Source of the DNA: Streptomyces triticagri
GTDB lineage: Bacteria; Actinomycetota; Actinomycetes; Streptomycetales; Streptomycetaceae
Assembly: GCF_003429565.1 (NCBI RefSeq)
Contig: NZ_QUAK01000228.1
Location: 1-32,279 of the forward strand
DNA length: 32,279 bases
Direction: 5' to 3'
A program made the translations under genes and the position numbers. The notes under the pieces are model-generated. The model searched no databases. It was not told where the DNA came from and saw only the letters and a list, made by a program, of their open reading frames with translations. Positions within the stretch are counted from its first letter, which is position 1. Each line of letters begins with the position of its first letter. Of the stretch, positions 25,801-32,279 are shown one piece after another.

Positions 25801-27327
25801 ATGGCAGACGACTACCTCGTACGCATCGGCAAGCTCATCCGCGACGCCCGCCAGCACCGGGGCTGGACACAGTCCCAGCTCGCCGAGGCGCTCGGCACCA
25901 GCCAGAGTGCGGTCAACCGCATCGAGCGCGGAAATCAAAACATCAGCCTTGAGATGATCGCTCGAATCGGTGAAGCACTCGACAGTGAAATCGTCTCTCT
26001 GGGCTACGCGGGCCCGATGCATCTGCGCGTGGTCGGCGGCCGCCGGCTCTCCGGCGCGATCGACGTGAAGACCAGCAAGAACGCGTGCGTGGCGCTGCTC
26101 TGCGCCTCGCTCCTGAACCAGGGACGCACGGTCCTTCGCCGGGTGGCCCGTATCGAGGAGGTCTTCCGAATCCTCGAGGTGCTCAACTCGGTGGGCGTAC
26201 GCACCCGTTGGATCAACGACGGAGTGGACCTGGAGATCGTCCCGCCCGCCGAGCTCGAGCTGGACGCGATCGACGAGGAGGCCGCCCGCCGCACCCGCTC
26301 GATCATCATGTTCCTCGGTCCGCTGCTGCACCGGATGGACCGCTTCAAGCTGCCGTACGCCGGCGGCTGCGACCTCGGCACGCGCACGGTCGAACCGCAC
26401 ATGATCGCGCTGCGCCGGTTCGGTCTCGAAGTGACCGCGACCGAGGGGATCTACCACGCGGAGGTGGAGCGGTCATCGCCCGACCGCCCCATCGTGCTGA
26501 CCGAGCGAGGCGACACCGTGACGGAGAACGCGCTGCTCGCGGCCGCCCGCCACGACGGCGTCACGGTGATCCGCAACGCCTCCTCCAACTACATGGTCCA
26601 GGACCTGTGCTTCTTCCTCGAGGCGCTCGGCGTCAAGGTGGACGGCATCGGCACCACCACGCTGACCGTGCACGGCGTCCCGGTGATCGACACCGACGTG
26701 GACTACTCGCCGTCCGAGGACCCGGTCGAGGCGATGAGCCTGCTGGCGGCCGCGGTGGTCACCGAGTCCGAACTGACCATCCGGCGCGTCCCGATCGAGT
26801 TCCTGGAGATCGAGCTGGCCGTCCTGGAGGAGATGGGCCTCGACCAGGACCGCTCGGCGGAGTACCCGGCGGACAACGGCCGGACGCGTCTGGTCGACCT
26901 GACGGTCCGTCCGTCAAAGCTCGAGGCGCCGATCGACAAGATCCACCCCATGCCGTTCCCGGGCCTGAACATCGACAACGTGCCGTTCTTCGCGGCCATC
27001 GCGGCCGTCGCCCAGGGCCAGACCCTGATCCACGACTGGGTCTACGACAACCGCGCCATCTACCTCACCGACCTCAACCGTCTGGGCGGCCGGCTCCAAC
27101 TCCTCGACCCGCACCGGGTGTTGGTGGAGGGGCCGACCCGCTGGCGCGCCTCCGAGATGATGTGCCCGCCGGCCCTGCGCCCCGCGGTCGTCGTACTGCT
27201 CGCCATGATGGCCGCCGAGGGCACGTCCGTGCTCCGCAACGTCTACGTCATCAACCGCGGCTACGAGGACCTGGCGGAGCGCCTGAACTCGGTGGGCGCC
27301 CAGATCGAGACGTTCCGCGACATCTGA
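25801..27327 (+). CDS. murA: XRE helix-turn-helix domain fused to MurA-type UDP-GlcNAc enolpyruvyltransferase
   Basis: A 508-residue fusion. Residues about 7-62 form an XRE/Cro-type HTH (IRDARQHRGWTQSQLAEALG, TSQSAVNRIERG). Residues about 74-508 form an EPSP-synthase-fold MurA domain, the enzyme that transfers enolpyruvate from PEP to UDP-N-acetylglucosamine in the first committed step of peptidoglycan synthesis. Catalytic residues appear kept: Lys93-Asn94 (TSKNACVAL), Cys190 (AGGCDLGTRTVEPH, the residue modified by fosfomycin in E. coli), Asp392 (LNIDNVPFFA), and an Arg in LRPAVVVLLAMMAAEG. The start is 11 nt after a palindromic element, without a Shine-Dalgarno. I recall SCO5998 next to acnA in S. 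coelicolor as the corresponding MurA paralogue. It could be an enzyme, a UDP-GlcNAc-sensing regulator, or both. Confidence 0.93.
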   Translation: MADDYLVRIGKLIRDARQHRGWTQSQLAEALGTSQSAVNRIERGNQNISLEMIARIGEALDSEIVSLGYAGPMHLRVVGGRRLSGAIDVKTSKNACVALLCASLLNQGRTVLRRVARIEEVFRILEVLNSVGVRTRWINDGVDLEIVPPAELELDAIDEEAARRTRSIIMFLGPLLHRMDRFKLPYAGGCDLGTRTVEPHMIALRRFGLEVTATEGIYHAEVERSSPDRPIVLTERGDTVTENALLAAARHDGVTVIRNASSNYMVQDLCFFLEALGVKVDGIGTTTLTVHGVPVIDTDVDYSPSEDPVEAMSLLAAAVVTESELTIRRVPIEFLEIELAVLEEMGLDQDRSAEYPADNGRTRLVDLTVRPSKLEAPIDKIHPMPFPGLNIDNVPFFAAIAAVAQGQTLIHDWVYDNRAIYLTDLNRLGGRLQLLDPHRVLVEGPTRWRASEMMCPPALRPAVVVLLAMMAAEGTSVLRNVYVINRGYEDLAERLNSVGAQIETFRDI

Positions 27328-27361
27328 CGCCCGACCGGGGCTCGACCCTGGACCCCCGTTG

Positions 27362-27406
27362 CTCAATAGCCGGAGTGGCTGTACTTCAACCACTCCGGCT
27401 ATTGAG
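27362..27406. terminator. Bidirectional terminator between HTH-MurA and Mrr-like genes
   Basis: A perfect 17-bp stem, CTCAATAGCCGGAGTGG (27362-27378) with its complement (27390-27406), around an 11-nt loop, lies 34 nt after the HTH-MurA stop. The right arm overlaps the stop codon and final codons of the convergent minus-strand gene, so that gene's end is built into its own terminator. Confidence 0.9.
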
Positions 27407-28124
27407 GAGGCTTCCTCTTCGACCTGGCCGGGCCTCTGCTCTTGCTGCTGCTGCCGCTGCCGCTGCCGCGACCGCTGAGCGGTAGCAGTGCTTCCAACCG
27501 GGCACCGTTGACCCAGGACCCCAGTAGATTCCGGTTCATGGCGACGATGTCCTGCCGATCCGCCAGCCCGTACGCCTCCTTCGTGAACGTACGACCGGTG
27601 GTGACGAACAGAGGGACGTCCGCGCCGTGTTCGTGTCTGGCGGTGCCCGCGAACTTCTGCATGTCGTGCGAGGAAACGCTGCGCTCAGGCGCGTACTTCT
27701 TGCACTGGACTACCAGTTTGCGGCCGTCGGGCAGGTACCCGATGACATCGGCGCCCAAGTCACCGCGCCCGCCGCAGACCACCACTTTCGTGCAGCCGTC
27801 CCTGCGGCACAGGGCGGCGACGTGCTGCTCGAACTCCTGCCAGGACAGGGCGTCGACGTCCGCCATCGAGAGGTCCCGCGCCTTCGCTTCCTCCTCCGCC
27901 CGCCACTTGTGGTCCTCGTCCACCGCGTGCCGGTGCGCCCGCCACAGCAGTCGGCCGGTCCCCGCGATCACAAGCACGGCGAGTGCGGCCAGGACGACCG
28001 GCCACACCGTCGACCAGTTCCCCACGAGCCACACCACTGCGACCACCGCAGCGGCCATCCCCCAAGCCTGTAATTGCCGGCGCGTACGCTTCCTCGTGCG
28101 CCTGCGCCGCCGCTGCCTCGCCAT
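27399..28124 (-). CDS. Membrane-anchored Mrr-type restriction-endonuclease-fold protein
   Basis: A 241-residue protein with a basic N-terminus (RQRRRRRTRKRTRR), two closely spaced membrane helices (about 21-35 and 40-56), and a cytoplasmic Mrr_cat nuclease domain (about 92-205). Seen: the PD-(D/E)xK-type core GDLGADVIGYLPDGRKLVVQCKKYA with Asp126 and Gln140-x-Lys142, preceded by the helix LSWQEFEQHVAALCRRDG. The ATG at 28124 has GGGAG five bases upstream; the frame extends further but without support. A Ser/Gly/Lys-rich tail ends the protein. Such membrane-tethered Mrr-like proteins are common in actinobacteria; the target (methylated, foreign or damaged DNA) is unknown. No methyltransferase gene is nearby. 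It follows a small membrane-protein gene by 20 nt. Confidence 0.88.
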   Translation of the reverse strand: MARQRRRRRTRKRTRRQLQAWGMAAAVVAVVWLVGNWSTVWPVVLAALAVLVIAGTGRLLWRAHRHAVDEDHKWRAEEEAKARDLSMADVDALSWQEFEQHVAALCRRDGCTKVVVCGGRGDLGADVIGYLPDGRKLVVQCKKYAPERSVSSHDMQKFAGTARHEHGADVPLFVTTGRTFTKEAYGLADRQDIVAMNRNLLGSWVNGARLEALLPLSGRGSGSGSSSKSRGPARSKRKPPQ

Positions 28125-28144
28125 CGCCACTCCCAGGCCCTCTC

Positions 28145-28414
28145 TCACCGCTCGAACCGGATCGGATATGACACCGTCGACCGCGGCTCGGGCTTCGGGG
28201 CCTTCCAACCCTCGAAGTGCACCGGGTACGTGGTCGTCGGTTCCGGCAGCGGCTCCGAGCCCGTCCCCTCTCCCGTGCCTGACGCACCGCTATGGCCCAC
28301 GACGGCAAGCGCCAGCACGGCCAGGACCGCCACGTCCCGTCGCGCACCCGGCGCCCACCGGAAGTGCGGGCGAACCTCCACACCTCCGCGTACGTGCCCC
28401 TTCACCAATGGCAT
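28145..28414 (-). CDS. Small single-pass membrane or exported protein of unknown function
   Basis: An 89-residue protein starting at the ATG at 28414, with GGGGAG six bases upstream. Seen: an R/H-containing N-terminus, one hydrophobic segment (DVAVLAVLALAVVGHSG, about residues 28-44), a G/S/T/P-rich linker, and a C-terminus with two short similar units, YPVHFEGW and YPIRFER (pattern YP-V/I-H/R-FE). I do not recognise a family. It ends 20 nt before the Mrr-like start in the same direction, so the two are probably co-transcribed and may act together at the membrane. Confidence 0.6.
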   Translation of the reverse strand: MPLVKGHVRGGVEVRPHFRWAPGARRDVAVLAVLALAVVGHSGASGTGEGTGSEPLPEPTTTYPVHFEGWKAPKPEPRSTVSYPIRFER

Positions 28415-28817
28415 GACCTGCTCCCCTCGCCGACGAACTCGACTGCACAGAAGGACTGTCGGGACGAGCAGACCAGCCCGCACCGACACCGGGGTGCCCC
28501 GATGCCCCCGACAGCGCCGGAAACGAGACACGTGAGCGGTCACCCGGTCCTCACCGAGTACCGACAAGCAGGCAGTTGTGAATCCGGGGTACCAAAATCG
28601 GCCGACCTCTGGGCGTTTGGACGTCAAGGTCTCTTCATGCTCCGCCGCCCCTGACATCCCCTTCGTCCCTGCCGCCTCCCTTGCCCCGGACATCACCCCC
28701 GTGAATACTGCGCACACCCGCACTGCCGGTATCCCAAAAATGCCGGACCGGGGGTTCCATGTGCTGTGCGCAGGGCGCCCTCGTACTCGAACAGTCCGAC
28801 CATCCACAAGGATTGAT
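28415..28817. other. Divergent intergenic region upstream of the subtilase gene
   Basis: About 400 nt between the small membrane-protein gene (minus) and the subtilase (plus). An open frame continues upstream from the subtilase to 28578 but has no signal peptide or ribosome-binding site, so it is not taken as coding. I see no strong hairpin or recognisable operator here; promoters for both directions must lie in it. Confidence 0.5.
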
Positions 28818-31800
28818 GTGCGAAGACTCGTGAGAAGACCAGGTCTCGTCGCGATGGCCGCCACCGCGGCCTTGGTGATGACCACGGGCGCCGCCGCGCC
28901 GGACACCAACGGTGCCGCGGACGCTCGAGCAGCCGGGGGGAAGCAGCAACCCGCGCCCCAGCGGGTGCAGTTGATCACCGGTGATGTCGCGCTCGTGACG
29001 GACGGGCGCCCCACCGGATTCGTACCGGCGGCGGGCCGGGAGAACATACCCGTCAGCGTGCGGACCGTGGGCGAGCGGCAGCTCGTCGTGCCGCTCGACG
29101 CGCAGCGGCTGATAGCCGACGGCAGGCTCGACGAGCGGTTGTTCGACGTCGCCCGGCTCGGCAGCAAGGCCTCCCGCAAGGCGTACGAGGACGGGCTGCG
29201 TGTCATCGTCGGCTACCGTGGCGCCGCCTCCGCCGCCCGCGCGCAGGTGCGGGACGCGGGCTCGACAAAGGTCCGGCGCACTCTGAAGGCCCTGAACGCC
29301 GAGGCGTTGACCACTCCGTCCGACGATCTGCCCGCGCTGTGGAAGTCCCTGACGCGCGAGGACAACGGTGTCACCCGTGACACCGCGACCGGTGTCGACC
29401 GCGTCTGGCTGGACGCCACGGTCAAGGCCCGGCTCGACGTCAGCGTCCCGCAGATCGGCGCGGACAAGGTCTGGGAGGCGGGGTACGACGGTACGGGCGT
29501 GAAGGTCGCCGTCGTCGACACCGGTGTCGACGAGACCCATCCCGACCTGGCGGGCCGGCAGATCGCGGAGAAGAACTTCTCGGACTCCGAGGACGCGAAG
29601 GACCGGCAGGGACACGGGACGCATGTGGCGTCCACCGTCGCCGGGTCCGGTGCGAAGTCGGGCGAGAAGTTCAAGGGTGTGGCTCCCGGCGCCGAGTTGA
29701 TCGACGCCAAGGTTCTGGGCGACACCGGCAGCGGCGACGAGTCGGGGATCATCAGCGGCATCGAGTGGGCGGTCGGACAGGGCGCCGACATCGTCAACAT
29801 GAGCCTCGGCGGCGTCGACGCACCCGGTGTCGACCCGCTGGAGGAGGCGGTCGACCATTACACCGAGTCCGACGGCGTCCTGTTCGCCGTCGCCGCCGGC
29901 AACGAGGGACCGGGTGCGAGCACCATCGGCACCCCGGGGTCGGCGGACAGCGCGCTCACCGTCGGTGCCGTCGACGGGGACGACAGGATGGCCGACTTCT
30001 CCAGCCGCGGCCCGCGCATCGGCGACGGCGCGATCAAGCCGGACGTGACCGCACCGGGCGTCGACATCACCGCCGCCTCGGCACCGGGCAGCGCCATCGC
30101 CGAGGAGTACGGCGAGGACCCCGAGGGCTATGTCACGATCTCCGGCACCTCGATGGCGACGCCCCATGTCGCAGGATCCGCCGCCCTGTTGAAGCAGCAG
30201 CACCCGGACTGGACGGCCGCGCAGCTCAAGGGCGTGCTCACCGCCTCGGCCAAGGACACCGGGTTCTCCGCGTTCGAGCAGGGTTCCGGACGTGTCCAGG
30301 CCGATCGGGCGACCGGGGCGAGCGTCTACGCCGAGGAGGCCTCGCTGAACTTCGGCACGGCCGCCTGGCCGCACGAGGACGACGAGCCGATCGACCGGAC
30401 TCTGACGTACCGCAATGCCGGGGACACCGACGTCACCCTCACCCTCACCGCCGGCGGCACCGGGCCGGGCGGCGAGCCGGCCCCCGACGGCATGTTCGCC
30501 GTCAGCCCGGCCGAGGTGACCGTGCCCGCCGGGAAGACGGCCGAGGTGACGGTCACCGCGGACACCGCGGTCGAGGCGCCGGACGGCCGGTACAGCGGTG
30601 CGGTCGTCGCGCGGGCCGGGGAGCAGCAGGTCCGCAGCGCGTTCACGGTCGAGCGTGAAGTGGCGTCGTACGAGGTCGAGTTGGCGCATCTGGGCCGGGA
30701 CGGGAAGGCCGCCGCGCAGTTCCAGACGTACGTCACAGGGCTGACCGGCGAGGCCGCGGGCACCGAGTTCGCGCTCGACGAGAGCAGCGAGTCCGGCACC
30801 CTGCGGCTCCCCGTGGGCGAGTACAGCGTGCAGGGCGTCGTCCTCGCCGACCGCGCGGACAGCACCAAGGGCACCGACTGGATCGCCCGGCCGAAGCTCG
30901 CGGTGGACAAGGACCAGAAAGTCACCCTGGACGCGCGGACGGCGAAGCCCGTGGACATCACGGTGCCCGACCGCAGGGCGAAGGCCGCACAGGCGTACAT
31001 GATCTACGGGATCGAGGCGGGCGGTTCCAGCCATCGGACCGGGTGGCAGCTCACCACGTACGACAACGTCCGCTCGGCGCATCTCGGACCGAAGATCGAC
31101 GACGGTTCGCTGCAGCAGCTGTGGGACGCCGATTTCACGGTCGGCGACGACACCCAGTACTCCCTGGTGTACGGCGGTCCGGTCGAGCGGCTCGCGGACG
31201 GATTCGAGCGGCACGAGAAGCGCCGCGGACTCGCGAAGGTGACCGCCGGGGTCGGCGAGACCGCGCCGGGCAAGGATGCATGGCTGTCGACCATCGGCAC
31301 CCTGGAGGGCTCGTTGATGGGCTATGCCTCGGGCCGGATGCCGCTGGACGCGCCGAGCACCCAGCACCTGTACGTGTCCACCGCCGACAAGGCTCGCTGG
31401 AGCCTGGCGATGGAGCAGCTCGGGGACGAGCTGCCGAACGGCTGGCGGCTCACCGACTCCCGTCACGGGGTGAGCTTCGCGGAGTACCGTCCCGGCCGGA
31501 CGTATCGCGAGGACTTCAACACCGGTGTCTTCGGGCCGGTCCTCGATCCGGAGGGCGGCAAGGGAGTGGTCCGGTCGCAGAACACGCTCTACGCGTTCAT
31601 CAGCACCTTCACGGACGGCCAGGGGCACGAGGGGATGGTCCCGGAGGAGGCCGGCAGCACCCGGCTCACTCAGGACGGCGAGGTGATCGCCGAGAACGAG
31701 CAGACCGTGGCGAACCAGTCCTTCACCGTGCCGGCCGGGGAGCACGAGTACACCCTGAGCTCGACGACCACCCGCGATGCGAAGGTCGCCAGGGTCGGTA

Positions 31801-32153
31801 CCCGCATCGACACCAGCTGGACCTTCCGCTCGAAGGACGGTGACACGGACGCCCCGGTGTCCACGGTCCGTTTCAGCCCGGATCTGGATCTGCGGTCCAC
31901 CGTCAAGGCGGGGAAGCGGATCTCGGTGCCGGTGCAGGTCCAGGGTGCCGCGGCCGGGAAGAACCTCAAGTCCCTTGCTGTGCAGGCTTCCTACGACGAC
32001 GGGGAGAGCTGGCAGAAGCTGCGGGTGAGGAACGGCAAGGTGGCGCTGCGCGCACCCGGCAAGGGCGAGGGGGTCGCGCTGCGGGCCGAGATCGTGGACC
32101 GGCAGGGCAACAGGTCCGAGATCGCCGTGTACGAGGCGTTCCTCGGGCGCTGA
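28818..32153 (+). CDS. Large secreted S8 family serine peptidase (subtilase)
   Basis: A 1111-residue exported protease. Seen: signal peptide after VRRLVRRPGLVAMAATAALVM, a propeptide region (about 45-205, starting QRVQLITGDVALVTDG), then the subtilisin-type catalytic domain with Asp234 (VAVVDTGVDETHPDL), His266 (GHGTHVAS), an oxyanion-type Asn in VAAGNEGPG, and Ser445 (SGTSMATPHVAG). From about residue 490 onward come beta-rich C-terminal domains, one with an Ig-like FAVSPAEVTVPAGKTAEVTV segment. The GTG at 28818 has AAGGA five bases upstream, and the signal peptide begins there although the frame is open to 28578. There is no anchor motif. Substrate unknown; scavenging or processing of extracellular proteins is the family norm. 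Confidence 0.95.
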   Translation: MRRLVRRPGLVAMAATAALVMTTGAAAPDTNGAADARAAGGKQQPAPQRVQLITGDVALVTDGRPTGFVPAAGRENIPVSVRTVGERQLVVPLDAQRLIADGRLDERLFDVARLGSKASRKAYEDGLRVIVGYRGAASAARAQVRDAGSTKVRRTLKALNAEALTTPSDDLPALWKSLTREDNGVTRDTATGVDRVWLDATVKARLDVSVPQIGADKVWEAGYDGTGVKVAVVDTGVDETHPDLAGRQIAEKNFSDSEDAKDRQGHGTHVASTVAGSGAKSGEKFKGVAPGAELIDAKVLGDTGSGDESGIISGIEWAVGQGADIVNMSLGGVDAPGVDPLEEAVDHYTESDGVLFAVAAGNEGPGASTIGTPGSADSALTVGAVDGDDRMADFSSRGPRIGDGAIKPDVTAPGVDITAASAPGSAIAEEYGEDPEGYVTISGTSMATPHVAGSAALLKQQHPDWTAAQLKGVLTASAKDTGFSAFEQGSGRVQADRATGASVYAEEASLNFGTAAWPHEDDEPIDRTLTYRNAGDTDVTLTLTAGGTGPGGEPAPDGMFAVSPAEVTVPAGKTAEVTVTADTAVEAPDGRYSGAVVARAGEQQVRSAFTVEREVASYEVELAHLGRDGKAAAQFQTYVTGLTGEAAGTEFALDESSESGTLRLPVGEYSVQGVVLADRADSTKGTDWIARPKLAVDKDQKVTLDARTAKPVDITVPDRRAKAAQAYMIYGIEAGGSSHRTGWQLTTYDNVRSAHLGPKIDDGSLQQLWDADFTVGDDTQYSLVYGGPVERLADGFERHEKRRGLAKVTAGVGETAPGKDAWLSTIGTLEGSLMGYASGRMPLDAPSTQHLYVSTADKARWSLAMEQLGDELPNGWRLTDSRHGVSFAEYRPGRTYREDFNTGVFGPVLDPEGGKGVVRSQNTLYAFISTFTDGQGHEGMVPEEAGSTRLTQDGEVIAENEQTVANQSFTVPAGEHEYTLSSTTTRDAKVARVGTRIDTSWTFRSKDGDTDAPVSTVRFSPDLDLRSTVKAGKRISVPVQVQGAAAGKNLKSLAVQASYDDGESWQKLRVRNGKVALRAPGKGEGVALRAEIVDRQGNRSEIAVYEAFLGR

Positions 32154-32183
32154 ACGCAGGGCACCCTCCACGGCCACTGAAAG

Positions 32184-32224
32184 CGGACCCGGCCGGGCGT
32201 CGTCGTGACGCCCGGCCGGGTCCG
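32184..32224. terminator. Strong bidirectional hairpin terminator after the subtilase
   Basis: A perfect 18-bp stem, CGGACCCGGCCGGGCGTC (32184-32201) with its complement (32207-32224), around a GTCGT loop, 30 nt past the subtilase stop and 22 nt before the stop of the minus-strand gene at the window edge. Suits convergent transcripts. Confidence 0.85.
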
Positions 32225-32246
32225 TGGTGTGCTGCGGTGTCCCGGG

Positions 32247-32279
32247 TCAGTGGTCGTCCCAGTGGCCGTCGTGCTGGGC
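32247..32279 (-). CDS. C-terminal end of a minus-strand gene (partial)
   Basis: Reading the minus strand in from the window edge gives ten codons, AQHDGHWDDH, and a TGA stop at 32247-32249. The composition is protein-like, and the strong hairpin just past the stop suits a convergent gene end. Too short to name. Confidence 0.45.
   Translation of the reverse strand, partial: AQHDGHWDDH

Noticed and set aside
28578..28817. N-terminal extension of the subtilase to 28578
   Set aside because: The frame is open but lacks a ribosome-binding site and would bury the signal peptide; the GTG at 28818 has AAGGA at proper distance.
28415..29206. 353-codon minus-strand open frame reaching back to 29206
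   Set aside because: Only its last 89 codons, after the ATG at 28414 with a good ribosome-binding site, look like a protein; the rest is antisense to the subtilase and intergenic DNA.
28635..32177. 1180-codon open frame antisense to the subtilase
   Set aside because: Shadow of the protease gene; it covers both the terminator side and the signal-peptide region and shows no motif.

Overview
The window is high-GC actinobacterial DNA, almost certainly Streptomyces. The evidence is G/C-saturated third codon positions, frequent GTG starts, twin-arginine and lipobox signal peptides, sugar importers without their own ATPase, and a gene order I recognise from the S. coelicolor SCO5998-SCO6009 neighbourhood: murA-like, acnA, ngcEFG, rok7B7, xylF. 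All names rest on reading the sequence and on memory of families; no database search was run.

Layout. (1) 1-9547, sugar uptake, all on the minus strand: a xylose-type binding protein (xylF-like), a ROK-family regulator (rok7B7-like), a complete binding-protein/permease/permease operon that I do not recall from the S. coelicolor locus, and an ngcEFG-like operon for N-acetylglucosamine/chitobiose. Sequences resembling the DasR operator lie upstream of both complete operons. (2) 9817-16138, plus strand: a secreted GH92 alpha-mannosidase behind a perfect LacI-type palindrome, a VanW-domain membrane protein, and a small VOC-fold protein. (3) 16216-18930, minus strand: aconitase acnA, with an iron-box-like element and a 24-bp palindrome in its promoter. 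(4) About 19205-23610: a compact Tn7-like transposon with four overlapping genes (TnsA-, TnsB-, TnsC- and TniQ-like) and no cargo, inserted between acnA and the next gene. (5) 23707-27327: a secreted choice-of-anchor-A/SpaA-type surface protein (minus), then a fusion of an XRE helix-turn-helix domain to a MurA-type enolpyruvyltransferase (plus). (6) 27399-32279: a two-gene minus-strand unit (a small membrane protein and a membrane-tethered Mrr-type nuclease), a large secreted subtilase (plus), and the tail of a further minus-strand gene.

How the parts may work together. The left half reads as a glycan-scavenging locus: a secreted mannosidase trims mannose-rich glycans, and neighbouring importers take up amino sugars and oligosaccharides under DasR-, ROK- and LacI-type control. 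The two CUT1-type transporters carry no ATPase and presumably use the shared MsiK ATPase found elsewhere in Streptomyces genomes. The most unusual signals are the extra importer with its putative DasR site, the HTH-MurA fusion with its catalytic residues intact, a motif ATCTC-N6-GAGAT shared by the acnA and HTH-MurA promoters, and the cargo-free Tn7-like element with a short HTH-bearing TniQ-like protein.
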